Part shown: positions 53,424-64,000 of the stretch, one piece after another
How positions within the stretch are numbered: position 1 is the stretch's first letter
How the letters are laid out: each line of letters opens with the position of its first letter
Made by a program: the position numbers and the translations under genes
Notes under the pieces: model-generated
The model's database searches: none
Told to the model about the DNA's origin: nothing
What the model saw: only the letters and a program-made list of their open reading frames with translations
Origin: Polaromonas sp. YR568
GTDB lineage: Bacteria; Pseudomonadota; Gammaproteobacteria; Burkholderiales; Burkholderiaceae_C
NCBI RefSeq assembly: GCF_900116715.1
Contig: NZ_FPBM01000001.1
Coordinates: 312,784-376,783 of the forward strand
Direction: 5' to 3'
DNA: 64,000 bases

Positions 53424-55484
53424 ATGACCAATCCACTCCTCGATTTTTCCGACCTCCCGCTGTTTGACCGAATCCAGCCCGAGCATGTGGCACCCGCCGT
53501 CGACGAACTGCTGGCCAAGGCCGACACGGCGCTGGAGACCGTCACGGCGGCGGACTTTCCGGCCACCTGGACGGGCATCGCCCGCGTGCTGGACGTCGCC
53601 ACCGAAAACCTGGGCCGCGCCTGGGGCGCCGTGAGCCACCTCAACAGCGTGGCCGACACGCCTGAGTTGCGCGCCGCCTACAACGCCGCCCTGCCGCGCG
53701 TGACCGAGTTCTGGACTCGCCTGGGCGCCGACGAGCGCCTTTACGCCAAATACAAGGCCATTGATGTCAGTACCCTGAATGCCGAACAGCGCCAGGCCCA
53801 CAAGAATGCGATCCGCAACTTTGTGCTTTCAGGCGCCGAGTTGCAGGGCGCCGACCGCGACCGTTTCGCCAAAATCCAGGAACGCCAGGCCGAGCTCAGC
53901 CAGAAATTCAGTGAAAACGCACTGGACGCCACCGATGCCTTTGCCTACTACGCCACCGAGGCTGAAGTCGCCGGCATCCCGGCCGATGTGCTGCAAACCG
54001 CGCGCACTCAGGCTGAAGCCGAAGGCAAAACCGGCTACCGCCTCAGCCTGAAGATGCCCAGCTACCTGCCCGTCATGCAGTTTGCCGTCAGCAGCCCGCT
54101 GCGCGAAACCCTCTACAAGGCCTACACCACCCGCGCCAGCGACCAGGCCGCACCCGAGTTCAGCAAATTCGACAACAGCGCGATCATGCAAGAGATCCTC
54201 GCGCTACGCCTCGAAGAAGCGAAGCTGCTGGGCTACAGGAATTTCGGCGAAGTCTCGGTCGTAGCCAAGATGGCCAAGTCGCCCGAAGAAGTGGTCGCCT
54301 TCCTGCGTGACCTCGCCCGCCGCGCCCGCCCTTATGCTGAAAAAGACGTCGCCGATCTGCGTGCCTTCGCCAGCAGCCAGTTGGGCCTGCCAGACCCCAA
54401 CCCCTGGGACTACGCCTATATCGGCGAGAAGCTCAAGGAAGCGCGTTACGCCTTCAGCGAGCAGGAAGTCAAACAGTACTTCACCGCGCCCAAGGTGCTG
54501 GCCGGCCTTTTCAAGATTGTCGAAACCCTGTTCGAAGTCGCCATCCGCAAGGACTCGGCCCCGGTGTGGAAGCCCGGCGTGGAGTTCTACCGCATCGAAC
54601 GCAACGGCGCACTCGTCGGCCAGTTCTACCTCGACCAGCCTGCCCGCACCGGCAAGCGCGGCGGCGCCTGGATGGACGACGTGCGCGCCCGCTGGCTGCG
54701 CCCGGACACCGGCAAGCTGCAAACCCCGGTGGCCCACCTGGTCTGCAATTTCGCCGACGGCGTGGGCGGCAAGCCGGCGCTGCTCACGCATGACGACGTG
54801 ACCACGCTGTTCCACGAGTTCGGCCACGGCCTGCACCACATGCTCACCCAGGTCAACGAGCGCGACGTCTCCGGCATCAGTGGTGTCGAGTGGGACGCCG
54901 TCGAGCTGCCCAGCCAGTTCATGGAGAACTTCTGCTGGGAGTGGGACGTGCTCAAGCACATGACGGCGCATGTCGACACCGGCGCGCCACTGCCCCGCGC
55001 GCTGTTCGACAAGATGCTGGCCGCCAAGAACTTCCAGAGCGGCATGCAGACGCTGCGCCAGGTCGAGTTTTCGCTGTTCGACATGCTGCTGCACACCTCG
55101 CACAACCCGGCCGACGACCTGATGGGCCTGCTCGCCGAGGTGCGCAAGGAAGTCGCGGTGATCCCATCGCCGGCCTACAGCCGCACCGCGCATACATTCA
55201 GTCACATTTTTTCTGGCGGCTACGCCGCAGGCTATTACAGCTACAAATGGGCTGAAGTCCTGTCGGCTGACGCCTACGCGGCTTTCGAAGAAACGGCTAC
55301 AGCGTCGCCCTCGCCCACCGGAGACGATGCAGGCAAAACGACCGTCACGGTAGAGACCGGCCGGAAATACCGGCAAGCCATTCTGGAGGCGGGCGGCAGC
55401 CGCCCCGCGATGGAGTCATTCAAGGCCTTCCGGGGCCGTGAACCGTCGATTGATGCGTTGTTGCGTCATCAGGGAATGGCTTGA
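53424..55484 (+). CDS. prlC: Oligopeptidase A (M3 family metallopeptidase)
   Basis: 686 residues, full length. Cytosolic zinc peptidase that trims signal peptide fragments and short oligopeptides. HEFGHGLHH with the zinc ligands at residues 464-468, third ligand Glu in SGVEWDAVELPSQFMEN, and the substrate tyrosines in FSGGYAAGYYSYKWAEVLSA. N-terminal LPLFDRIQPEHVAPAVDELL is the usual OpdA start. Single gene; preceded by 120 bp without other features. Confidence 0.96.
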   Translation: MTNPLLDFSDLPLFDRIQPEHVAPAVDELLAKADTALETVTAADFPATWTGIARVLDVATENLGRAWGAVSHLNSVADTPELRAAYNAALPRVTEFWTRLGADERLYAKYKAIDVSTLNAEQRQAHKNAIRNFVLSGAELQGADRDRFAKIQERQAELSQKFSENALDATDAFAYYATEAEVAGIPADVLQTARTQAEAEGKTGYRLSLKMPSYLPVMQFAVSSPLRETLYKAYTTRASDQAAPEFSKFDNSAIMQEILALRLEEAKLLGYRNFGEVSVVAKMAKSPEEVVAFLRDLARRARPYAEKDVADLRAFASSQLGLPDPNPWDYAYIGEKLKEARYAFSEQEVKQYFTAPKVLAGLFKIVETLFEVAIRKDSAPVWKPGVEFYRIERNGALVGQFYLDQPARTGKRGGAWMDDVRARWLRPDTGKLQTPVAHLVCNFADGVGGKPALLTHDDVTTLFHEFGHGLHHMLTQVNERDVSGISGVEWDAVELPSQFMENFCWEWDVLKHMTAHVDTGAPLPRALFDKMLAAKNFQSGMQTLRQVEFSLFDMLLHTSHNPADDLMGLLAEVRKEVAVIPSPAYSRTAHTFSHIFSGGYAAGYYSYKWAEVLSADAYAAFEETATASPSPTGDDAGKTTVTVETGRKYRQAILEAGGSRPAMESFKAFRGREPSIDALLRHQGMA

Positions 55485-55618
55485 GAACGTTAAAAAGGTC
55501 ACCAGACTGATTAGACTTCTAACCTTGTCGTGATTTAAGCTTGAGTACGAAGCCCCTTATCGGGGCTCAAAAAGCTCAAATCAACCTGCAACCCGTACCT
55601 GAGACCGACTGGAACACC

Positions 55619-56290
55619 ATGACATCCAATGCCGTGACATCTGTGGCGCCCAAAGCCCTGTTGGCCCTGACCTCGCTGACCTTTCTCGCCGCCAGCCTGT
55701 ATTCACCCCTGTCGCAAGCCCAGCAGGTGTACCGCATCGTCGGGCCTGACGGCAAGGTGACCTTCTCCGACCAGCCGCCGCCAGCGACCGCCAATGCCAA
55801 AGTCGGCCCGGCCAACACCGGCGCCGCTGGAGCCGCAGCGGCATCCACCGGGCTTCCTTTCGAACTCAGGCAGGTCGCCACCAAATACCCGGTAACGCTC
55901 TACACAGGCGAAAACTGCTCACCCTGCGCCGCCGCGCGCAACCTGCTGACAAGCCGCGGCGTTCCGTTCACCGAAAAAACCGTCACCACCAATGAAGACA
56001 TCCAGTCGCTCCAGCGTTTGAGCGGCGGCTCCTCGCTGCCCTTTGGCACGATTGGCAGCCAGCAAATGAAGGGCTTCTCGGAACTGGAATGGACGCAGTT
56101 TCTCAATGCCGCCGGTTATCCCGCGACATCAGTCCTGCCTGCCAGCTACCGTCCCCCTGCCGCCTCGCCGCTGGTGACAGTCAACACGCCGCCACCCGCA
56201 GCAGCCGGCGGCGGTGCGGCACGCCCGGCGGCAGCCGCGCCGCCTCCGCCCGTCGCACCGGTGGACAACCCGTCCGGCATCAAGTTCTAA
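55619..56290 (+). CDS. Exported DUF4124-glutaredoxin fusion protein
   Basis: 223 residues from the ATG at 55619 (a TTG at 55541 is unlikely). Signal peptide to about residue 35 (SLTFLAASLYSPLSQAQ), then a DUF4124 segment VYRIVGPDGKVTFSDQPPP, then a glutaredoxin domain (residues 88-150) with the redox pair in ENCSPCAAARNLL (Cys100, Cys103) and SLPFGTIGSQQMKG, then a Pro/Ala-rich tail ending GIKF. Probably periplasmic or envelope-associated thiol redox. A Burkholderiales-type architecture; function not established. Confidence 0.82.
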   Translation: MTSNAVTSVAPKALLALTSLTFLAASLYSPLSQAQQVYRIVGPDGKVTFSDQPPPATANAKVGPANTGAAGAAAASTGLPFELRQVATKYPVTLYTGENCSPCAAARNLLTSRGVPFTEKTVTTNEDIQSLQRLSGGSSLPFGTIGSQQMKGFSELEWTQFLNAAGYPATSVLPASYRPPAASPLVTVNTPPPAAAGGGAARPAAAAPPPPVAPVDNPSGIKF

Positions 56291-56339
56291 GCCGTTCAGA
56301 AAATCGCCGATACCGCAGATACGGCGGACATGCAAAACA

Positions 56340-56367
56340 AAAACGCCGGGCTTAAACCCGGCGTTTT
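56340..56367. terminator. Bidirectional terminator between the glutaredoxin gene and rpiA
   Basis: AAAACGCCGGG at 56340-56350 and CCCGGCGTTTT at 56357-56367 are exact inverted repeats around a 6-nt AT loop, giving a GC-rich stem with T-runs on both strands. It lies between convergent genes and can stop both. Confidence 0.85.
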
Positions 56368-56411
56368 GCATTGGCGGCCCCGAAAAAATCGGAACAGCCA
56401 AAAGAACGGCC

Positions 56412-57083
56412 TTAAAACACCAGCGTCTTGACGCCGCCCGGCGCGCCCAGCAGGCACACATGGGCTTTCTGGAAGGCAAACACCCCCACAGTCACCACGC
56501 CCGGCCACTGGTTCACCTGCGACTCAAAGGCCAGCGGGTCGGCGATTTTCAGGCCCGTCACGTCCAGGATGTGCTGGCCGTTGTCGGTCACCAGCGGTTT
56601 GCCGTCTTTCAGGCGCAGCACGGCTTTGCCGCCCAGCGCCGCAAACTGCCGCGTAATGCGCTGGGCCGCCATCGGAATCACCTCGACCGGCAGCGGGAAG
56701 TTGCCCAGCACCGGCACCAGCTTGGACTCGTCGGCGATGCAGACAAACTTGCGTGACTGGGCCGCGACGATTTTTTCGCGCGTGAGCGCCGCGCCGCCGC
56801 CCTTGACCATGTAACCCGCGTTGTCGATTTCGTCGGCGCCGTCGATGTAGACGGCGAGCTCCTCCACCTCGGTGGCGTCGAACACCTTGATGCCCAGCGC
56901 CTGCAGGCGTTCGGTCGAGGCGACCGAGCTGGACACCGCGCCGGCGATTTTGTCCTTGATGGTGGCCAGTGCGTCGATGAATTTGTTGACGGTCGAGCCG
57001 GTGCCGACGCCGACAATGCTGCCGGCCTCCACATATTGCAGGGCTGCCTGGCCGACCAGGGTTTTGAGTTCGTCTTGGGTCAT
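56412..57083 (-). CDS. rpiA: Ribose-5-phosphate isomerase A
   Basis: 223 residues from the ATG at 57083. Interconverts ribose-5-phosphate and ribulose-5-phosphate. [16 protein letters not shown] (phosphate loop), [20 protein letters not shown] with the catalytic Asp/Glu cluster, [20 protein letters not shown] with the catalytic Glu and Lys. Convergent with the glutaredoxin gene, divergent from pyrD (95 bp). Confidence 0.97.
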   Translation of the reverse strand: MTQDELKTLVGQAALQYVEAGSIVGVGTGSTVNKFIDALATIKDKIAGAVSSSVASTERLQALGIKVFDATEVEELAVYIDGADEIDNAGYMVKGGGAALTREKIVAAQSRKFVCIADESKLVPVLGNFPLPVEVIPMAAQRITRQFAALGGKAVLRLKDGKPLVTDNGQHILDVTGLKIADPLAFESQVNQWPGVVTVGVFAFQKAHVCLLGAPGGVKTLVF

Positions 57084-57178
57084 GGGAGTGTTGAGGGAGG
57101 TGTTGCGGGAAGTGATGGAAGGGGTGAGTGAGGGTTTTGCGACAATCAGAACTCTTGTCACTTGCCCCGAATTATCCA

Positions 57179-58237
57179 ATGTCCCTGCTCCCTTACGCCC
57201 TGGCCCGCCCGTTTTTATTCGGGCTTGACCCCGAGACCGCCCACGAGCTGACCATGACCTCGCTGGCGCGCACCCAGGGCACGCCGCTGTCGCTGGCCTA
57301 TTTGTCCAGCCGCGTGAGCGACCCCGTCGAGCTGGCCGGCCTGACCTTTCCCAACCGCGTCGGCCTGGCTGCGGGCCTGGACAAAAACGCCCGCTGCATC
57401 GACGGCCTGGCCGCCATGGGCTTTGGCTTTGTCGAAGTGGGCACCGTCACGCCCAAGGGCCAGCCCGGCAACCCCAAGCCGCGCATGTTCCGCCTGCCTG
57501 AGGCCAACGCACTGATCAACCGCCTGGGCTTTAACAACGATGGACTGGACGCCTTTTTGGCCAATGTGCAGAAGTCCAGCGTACGCAAGCAGGCCGCCCA
57601 AGGCAAAGGCAAGCTGCTGCTGGGCCTCAATATCGGCAAAAACGCCGCCACGCCGATTGAAAACGCGGTCGACGACTACCTGATCTGCCTGGACGGCGTG
57701 TACCCGCATGCCGACTATGTCACCGTCAACATCTCCAGCCCCAACACCAAAAACCTGCGCGCGCTGCAAAGCGACGAAGCGCTGGACGCCCTGCTCGGCC
57801 GCATCGCCGAACGCCGCGAAACCCTGGCCACGCAGCACGGCAAGCGCGTACCGATTTTTGTGAAAATCGCGCCCGATCTCGACGAAGCCCAGGTCGATGT
57901 GATCGCCGCCACACTCAAGCGCCACGCCATGGACGGCGTGGTCGCCACCAACACCACGCTCAGCCGGGACGCCGTCAAAGGCATGCGCCACGCCGAAGAA
58001 GCCGGCGGCCTGAGCGGCGCGCCCGTGCTGGAGGCCAGCAACCGCGTGATCGGCCAGCTGCGCGCCGCGCTGGGCAAGGGTTTCCCGATCATCGGCGTGG
58101 GCGGCATTTTGAGCGGCGCCGACGCTGTCTCCAAGATCCAGGCCGGCGCCGACGTGGTGCAGATCTACACCGGGCTGATCTACAAAGGCCCCGAGCTGGT
58201 CACCAGCGCGGCGCTGGCGATCAAAAAGAGCCGCTAA
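57179..58237 (+). CDS. pyrD: Dihydroorotate dehydrogenase, class 2 (quinone)
   Basis: 352 residues from the ATG at 57179. Membrane-associated FMN enzyme of pyrimidine synthesis. N-terminal amphipathic helix [20 protein letters not shown] for membrane contact; [39 protein letters not shown]; catalytic Ser in [21 protein letters not shown]; phosphate loop [11 protein letters not shown] with [12 protein letters not shown]. Class 2 by the N-terminal extension and Ser base. Confidence 0.97.
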   Translation: MSLLPYALARPFLFGLDPETAHELTMTSLARTQGTPLSLAYLSSRVSDPVELAGLTFPNRVGLAAGLDKNARCIDGLAAMGFGFVEVGTVTPKGQPGNPKPRMFRLPEANALINRLGFNNDGLDAFLANVQKSSVRKQAAQGKGKLLLGLNIGKNAATPIENAVDDYLICLDGVYPHADYVTVNISSPNTKNLRALQSDEALDALLGRIAERRETLATQHGKRVPIFVKIAPDLDEAQVDVIAATLKRHAMDGVVATNTTLSRDAVKGMRHAEEAGGLSGAPVLEASNRVIGQLRAALGKGFPIIGVGGILSGADAVSKIQAGADVVQIYTGLIYKGPELVTSAALAIKKSR

Positions 58238-58251
58238 CCGTCAGGCGCCGG

Positions 58252-58509
58252 TCAAACACCCGGTGAGGGCTTCCCCCGGCCCGGGCCACGCCGGAAAGCC
58301 TCAGCCCCGCCACTGCCGCCACCGTCGGGAAAGCTGTGCTGCCTGAGCTTGCCACCTTCGCCGGCTTTCACGGGCTTCATGGGCCTTTCAATCAGGGTGC
58401 TGGCGTCGTTGCCGTCGGCTTCGTCATCCGGCTCACTGTGGGGCGGATGCGGCACGATCGCGCCTTCGCCGGTCTTGGCGCGTGTGGGGCTGGTGGTGTG
58501 TTTAGGCAT
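58252..58509 (-). CDS. Hypothetical small polar protein
   Basis: 85 residues from the ATG at 58509, preceded by TTGGAG. Starts MPKHTTSPTRAKTGEGAIVP, then HPPHSEPDDEADGNDASTLI, ERPMKPVKAGEGGKLRQHSF and a Gly-rich end. Highly polar, no Cys, no membrane helix: likely intrinsically disordered. It fills most of an otherwise empty 408-bp stretch between pyrD and the dienoyl-CoA reductase. Translation is inferred from the start context and acidic-basic patterning only. Confidence 0.45.
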   Translation of the reverse strand: MPKHTTSPTRAKTGEGAIVPHPPHSEPDDEADGNDASTLIERPMKPVKAGEGGKLRQHSFPDGGGSGGAEAFRRGPGRGKPSPGV

Positions 58510-58573
58510 GGCTCCAAGGTAGCAGCCCCTCCGCACGCGACGTGTCGGACAAGGCCGCGAGGCTTCAGGGTAA

Positions 58574-61320
<2,747 letters not shown>

Positions 61321-61474
61321 GGGAGCAGCTGCTGGAGATGTTGTAGTGGCAGGTGTAGCGCGGGAGACGGGAAATTCCGGGAAATTCCCTCCGGTTTTTT
61401 TCTGCGAGTAGCGTAGCACGGCACCAAGGCCCCACCCGGTCAAATCCGGCCAGACCTCGCTGAAAAACCCAGAG

Positions 61475-61702
61475 CTAAGACCGGCCAGGGGCGCCGCGCC
61501 GCAGCGGGTCCAGCAGCGGCTTCAGGCCGTTGTGATCGATCTCCTGCATCAGCGCCAGCAGGCGGCCGATCTCGCCTTTGGGAAAGCCTTCGCGGGCAAA
61601 CCAGTTGAGGTAGTTGCCGGGCAGGTCGGCGATCAAGGTGCCCTTGTGTTTGCCGTAGGGCATTTCGCGGGTCACCAATAAAAGAAGGTCTTCAGGGTTC
61701 AT
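61475..61702 (-). CDS. DUF3820 family protein
   Basis: 75 residues. The conserved pattern is MPYGKHKGTLIADLPGNYLN followed by WFAREGFPKGEIGRLLALMQ, the family described as putative quorum-sensing-regulated virulence factor. Structure known from Pseudomonas but function unclear. It lies 18 bp after yciH on the same strand, so likely co-transcribed. Confidence 0.9.
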   Translation of the reverse strand: MNPEDLLLLVTREMPYGKHKGTLIADLPGNYLNWFAREGFPKGEIGRLLALMQEIDHNGLKPLLDPLRRGAPGRS

Positions 61703-61720
61703 GGCAGACTCAGGTTTACC

Positions 61721-62083
61721 TTAGCCTCCCGCCCGCTTGGCGGCATGGCCCAGCTTGTTCAGCATCTGCAGCACCAGCTCGCAGTGGTCGCCCTGCACTT
61801 CAATCACGCCGTCTTTCACCGTGCCGCCTGAGCCGCAGGCGGCCTTGACCTGCTTGCCCAGCTGCGCCAGCGCCACAACGTCCAGCGGCAGGCCTTTGAT
61901 GACGGTGACGGTTTTGCCGCCCCGGCCTTTGCTTTCACGGCTGACGCGCACAGGGCCGCCGGGGCTGGGTACGGCCTGCGCCTGTTTGCAGGTGCAGGCC
62001 ACTACCGGCTGGCGGCAGCCGGGGCACATGCGCCCGGTGTCCGTTGAATAGACCAGGCCGCCTGCGGATAGGGAGTTTTTCAT
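61721..62083 (-). CDS. yciH: SUI1/eIF1-like translation factor YciH
   Basis: 120 residues. N-terminal Cys cluster CPGCRQPVVACTCKQ, then the SUI1 domain: GRGGKTVTVIKGLPLDVVAL, KQVKAACGSGGTVKDGVIEV, QGDHCELVLQMLNKLGH. YciH affects start-codon fidelity in bacteria. Divergent from the DUF2726 gene; promoter region shared. Confidence 0.94.
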   Translation of the reverse strand: MKNSLSAGGLVYSTDTGRMCPGCRQPVVACTCKQAQAVPSPGGPVRVSRESKGRGGKTVTVIKGLPLDVVALAQLGKQVKAACGSGGTVKDGVIEVQGDHCELVLQMLNKLGHAAKRAGG

Positions 62084-62189
62084 TAATAAGGATTGTGATC
62101 GCTGTCGCCACGGTGCTCGCCGGGCTCAGCGCCAGCAAGGAAACTGCAAGCCCGGGAGGTAACAATCCGGCACCGTACCCGGATTTTTA

Positions 62190-62201
62190 GAACGATCGTT
62201 C
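62190..62201. promoter_or_regulatory. 12-bp palindrome in the yciH/DUF2726 divergent region
   Basis: GAACGATCGTTC is a perfect dyad lying 9 bp before the CRP-type site. Such AACGATCGTT cores are known from several TetR-type operators, so it may be a second regulator's site. Binding protein unknown. Confidence 0.4.
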
Positions 62202-62210
62202 GCAAAAATT

Positions 62211-62226
62211 TGTGACTTAGTTCACA
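62211..62226. promoter_or_regulatory. CRP/Vfr-type binding site
   Basis: TGTGA-N6-TCACA matches the CRP consensus exactly, flanked by A/T tracts. The centre is near 62218.5, and a -10 TATAAA at 62245-62250 puts the transcription start near 62257-62260, about 39-41 bp downstream of the centre, the class II activation position. Target: the DUF2726 gene at 62346. Confidence 0.6.
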
Positions 62227-62345
62227 AAAAACCCAAAAGTACCTTATAAACACGGCAGGGATACAGGGATAGCAATCGCCCGGACCGTAGACACAACAAC
62301 CATCGCGGCAACATAGGCCGCGCGGGCGACCAGAGGACAAGAACA

Positions 62346-63095
62346 ATGACCGGCACCAGCTTTTTGATCGGCTTTTTTATCTTTGTGGGCAGTGTTGCCC
62401 TGGGTGCACTGGGCTATGAGCGCTGGCTCTCCCATGTGGTGTCCAACCGCAAAAAAGTGGCGCGCAACCATGCCCTGCGCCGCAAGCCGATCACCAGCCG
62501 GGACGAACTGGCCGTCTGGCGCTGGCTTGAGGAGGTCTTTCCCGAGCACCACGTGCTTGTCACTGTGCCCTTTACCGGTTTTATTGAGCCCAACCAGCGC
62601 GGCGGCGACGCCCACTGGCAGGCGCTGCTCAGCACCGTGAGCTTTTCCTGCGCCGTGGCCGACCGCTCCGGCACCGTGCTGGGCTGCATCGACGTGCTGG
62701 GGCGCGGCGAGGTGACGGACCGCAAACACGCCTTCAAACGCGAGCTGCTTGCGCGCGCCGGCATTCCCTACTGGATCATCGAAAGCCAGCGCAGGCCCAG
62801 CGCCGCGCTGCTGCGTGAAAAGTTCATCGGCCCGGCCAACACCGAGGCCGTCAAGCCCGGCGTGGCCAAACCGGCCCCGCGCCCCGCACCGGTAAAGCTG
62901 GAGCAGCCGCAACTCTCGCGCGTGTCCAGCAACGCCTCGGATTTGACCAAAACCGGCATGACGCCGCTGCACATCAAGTCGACCCTCAAGCTGCAGGCGC
63001 TGGCCAAGGCCTTTGCCCTGCGCATCGCCGGCGAAGGGCCGCCGCGTCGGCATATGGGTTACCCAAACACGAGCACCAGCAGCTCAATCATCTGA
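62346..63095 (+). CDS. DUF2726 domain membrane-anchored protein
   Basis: 249 residues. One N-terminal membrane helix (MTGTSFLIGFFIFVGSVALG), then a cytosolic DUF2726 nuclease-like domain (residues 38-160) with VARNHALRRKPITSRDELAV, LLSTVSFSCAVADRSG, CIDVLGRGEV and DRKHAFKRELLARAGIPYWI. The E/D-x-K-type arrangement resembles restriction-endonuclease folds but activity is not shown. Ser-rich tail. GAGGACAAGAACA precedes the ATG. Confidence 0.85.
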   Translation: MTGTSFLIGFFIFVGSVALGALGYERWLSHVVSNRKKVARNHALRRKPITSRDELAVWRWLEEVFPEHHVLVTVPFTGFIEPNQRGGDAHWQALLSTVSFSCAVADRSGTVLGCIDVLGRGEVTDRKHAFKRELLARAGIPYWIIESQRRPSAALLREKFIGPANTEAVKPGVAKPAPRPAPVKLEQPQLSRVSSNASDLTKTGMTPLHIKSTLKLQALAKAFALRIAGEGPPRRHMGYPNTSTSSSII

Positions 63096-63183
63096 ATTTC
63101 CCCCTCTCCCCCTGAGAGAGAGAAAGAGAGTTGGGGTAGTTGGTGTAAGGGCCCAACGGCCGGCGAACTACCGGCTTGCCTGA

Positions 63184-63828
63184 TCAACCGCTCTTCAGCA
63201 AAAACTCCATCTCCGTCCCCGCCAGGTTCAGCACGTCATGGTGCGCCAGCGGTATGGCTTTGGGGCCAATCGGTTTGCCGTTGCAGGTCGACGGCGTCGA
63301 GCCGTCCATATGGGCGACGTAGTAGCCATCGCGCCGGTGCGAGATCGACACCACCGCAACGCCCGGCTGGCCGAAGGTGGTGACGGCTTTGACCACCGGC
63401 ACCTCCAGCCCGGCCGACGAGCCCGACAGCACCTTCAGGCTGGCCTGCATGGCGCCGCTGGTGCCGGGCAGGCCAATCGCGTCCAGCGACATGGCGGTGG
63501 TTTCCTGGTGGTCTTCGGCCTCTTCGTCGTGTTCGGACCTGGCCAGGTAGACGATGCGGAAGTTGCCGATGTTGATGATGTCGTTGTCGTGCAGCAGCTC
63601 GCGCGACTTGACCATGTGGCCGTTGAGGTAGGTGCCGTTGGTGCTGCCCAGGTCTTCCAGGTAGACGTCTGCAATGCCCTTGAGCAAAAACGCGCAGTGC
63701 TCGCCGCTGACGATCAGGTTGTCGAAGATGATGTCGTTGTAGGGCCGGCGGCCCAGCGTGGTCCGGTCGTTCTTGAGGTACACATGTTTGATCTCAACGC
63801 CTTCGACCGATGCAATGAGTTGCGGCAT
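63184..63828 (-). CDS. Tandem FHA domain protein
   Basis: 214 residues. The first FHA domain (residues 1-95) is canonical: TLGRRPYNDIIFDN, SGEHCAFLL, LEDLGSTNGTYLNG, HDNDIINIGNFRIVYL; it binds phosphothreonine peptides. A second, degenerate FHA-like unit (about 130-214) keeps TTFGQPGVAVVSISHRRDGYY and the S-T-x-x-N-G-K loop (PSTCNGKPIG) and LAHHDVLNLAGTEMEF. A kinase partner is expected but none is in view. Convergent with the DUF2726 gene. Confidence 0.9.
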   Translation of the reverse strand: MPQLIASVEGVEIKHVYLKNDRTTLGRRPYNDIIFDNLIVSGEHCAFLLKGIADVYLEDLGSTNGTYLNGHMVKSRELLHDNDIINIGNFRIVYLARSEHDEEAEDHQETTAMSLDAIGLPGTSGAMQASLKVLSGSSAGLEVPVVKAVTTFGQPGVAVVSISHRRDGYYVAHMDGSTPSTCNGKPIGPKAIPLAHHDVLNLAGTEMEFLLKSG

Positions 63829-63952
63829 GGGAGCCTTTCTGCAGGGTTAGCCAGTCAAGTCGCCGGGCACGCCCCATGCGGCATGGCGACAAACCATCGT
63901 AGCGCCGGCGCCGCGCCCGCACAAGGGTGCCGCGGCGGCGCCCCGGCCGCGC

Positions 63953-64000
63953 TTACTTCTTCGCGACGGTGGTCCGGCAGGCCGCGCGCACCAGCCGCTG
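63953..64000 (-). CDS. 3' end of an unidentified gene running off the window
   Basis: On the minus strand an open frame from the window edge encodes QRLVRAACRTTVAKK before TAA at 63955-63953. Too short for identification; it may be the neighbour upstream of the FHA gene. Confidence 0.35.
   Translation of the reverse strand, partial: QRLVRAACRTTVAKK

Noticed and set aside
63096-63135. CT/GA-rich tract as terminator between the DUF2726 and FHA genes
   Set aside because: The CTCTC and GAGAG runs can pair but with poor geometry and no clear T-run; judged simple-sequence DNA.

Overview
The window is high-GC bacterial chromosome with the gene content of a betaproteobacterium of the order Burkholderiales, most likely family Comamonadaceae (Polaromonas, Variovorax or Rhodoferax type). 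The reasons are the rlmE-ftsH-folP-glmM order with yhbY divergent, several Bug-type (tripartite tricarboxylate) binding proteins without adjacent membrane subunits, a lysine/alanine/proline-rich histone-H1-like protein, and GC-rich intergenic repeat elements. Genus is inference; no rRNA or tRNA gene was recognised.

Layout. 1-1.9 kb: end of exopolyphosphatase (ppx) and a histone-H1-like gene. 2.0-4.3 kb: an islet of five small, less GC-rich genes for secreted or membrane proteins. 4.5-10.4 kb: a phosphate-economy block on the minus strand (sixA, ppk1, a GT4 glycosyltransferase, a PlcP-like metallophosphoesterase, an OlsB-like N-acyltransferase and an unknown 86-codon gene), with two triple-heptamer Pho boxes, one before ppk1 and one before the 86-codon gene. 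I read this as a phosphate-starvation regulon coupling polyphosphate synthesis to replacement of phospholipid by glycolipid and ornithine lipid. 10.6-14.2 kb: KGG-type stress protein and an arsenic cluster (arsC divergent from arsR-arsI-aqpS-MFS). 14.3-16.1 kb: three unknown genes. 16.1-19.8 kb: LysR regulator, SDR, Bug receptor, FAH-family hydrolase. 19.8-20.9 kb: membrane protein and GNAT acetyltransferase.

20.9-29.1 kb: a sugar-catabolic cluster (lactonase-like amidohydrolase, aldose dehydrogenase, FucU/RbsD mutarotase, GntR regulator, DapA-type aldolase, DctPQM TRAP transporter, PfkB kinase), probably for a deoxy sugar or aldose oxidised without phosphorylation. 29.4-39.6 kb: an MdtABC-type RND efflux operon plus NodT-type outer-membrane channel, interrupted by a roughly 540-bp inverted-repeat element. 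39.6-46.4 kb: a sugar-acid cluster (LysR, Bug receptor, PdxA-like dehydrogenase, rhamnonate-dehydratase-like enolase-superfamily enzyme, DapA-like enzyme, semialdehyde dehydrogenase).

46.5-64 kb is mainly housekeeping: glmM, folP, ftsH, rlmE, yhbY, prlC, a DUF4124-glutaredoxin protein, rpiA, pyrD, a 2,4-dienoyl-CoA reductase, an orphan HlyC-type toxin-activating acyltransferase homologue, a DUF3820 protein, yciH, a DUF2726 membrane protein behind a perfect CRP-type site, and a tandem-FHA protein. No CRISPR array, insertion sequence or prophage was seen.
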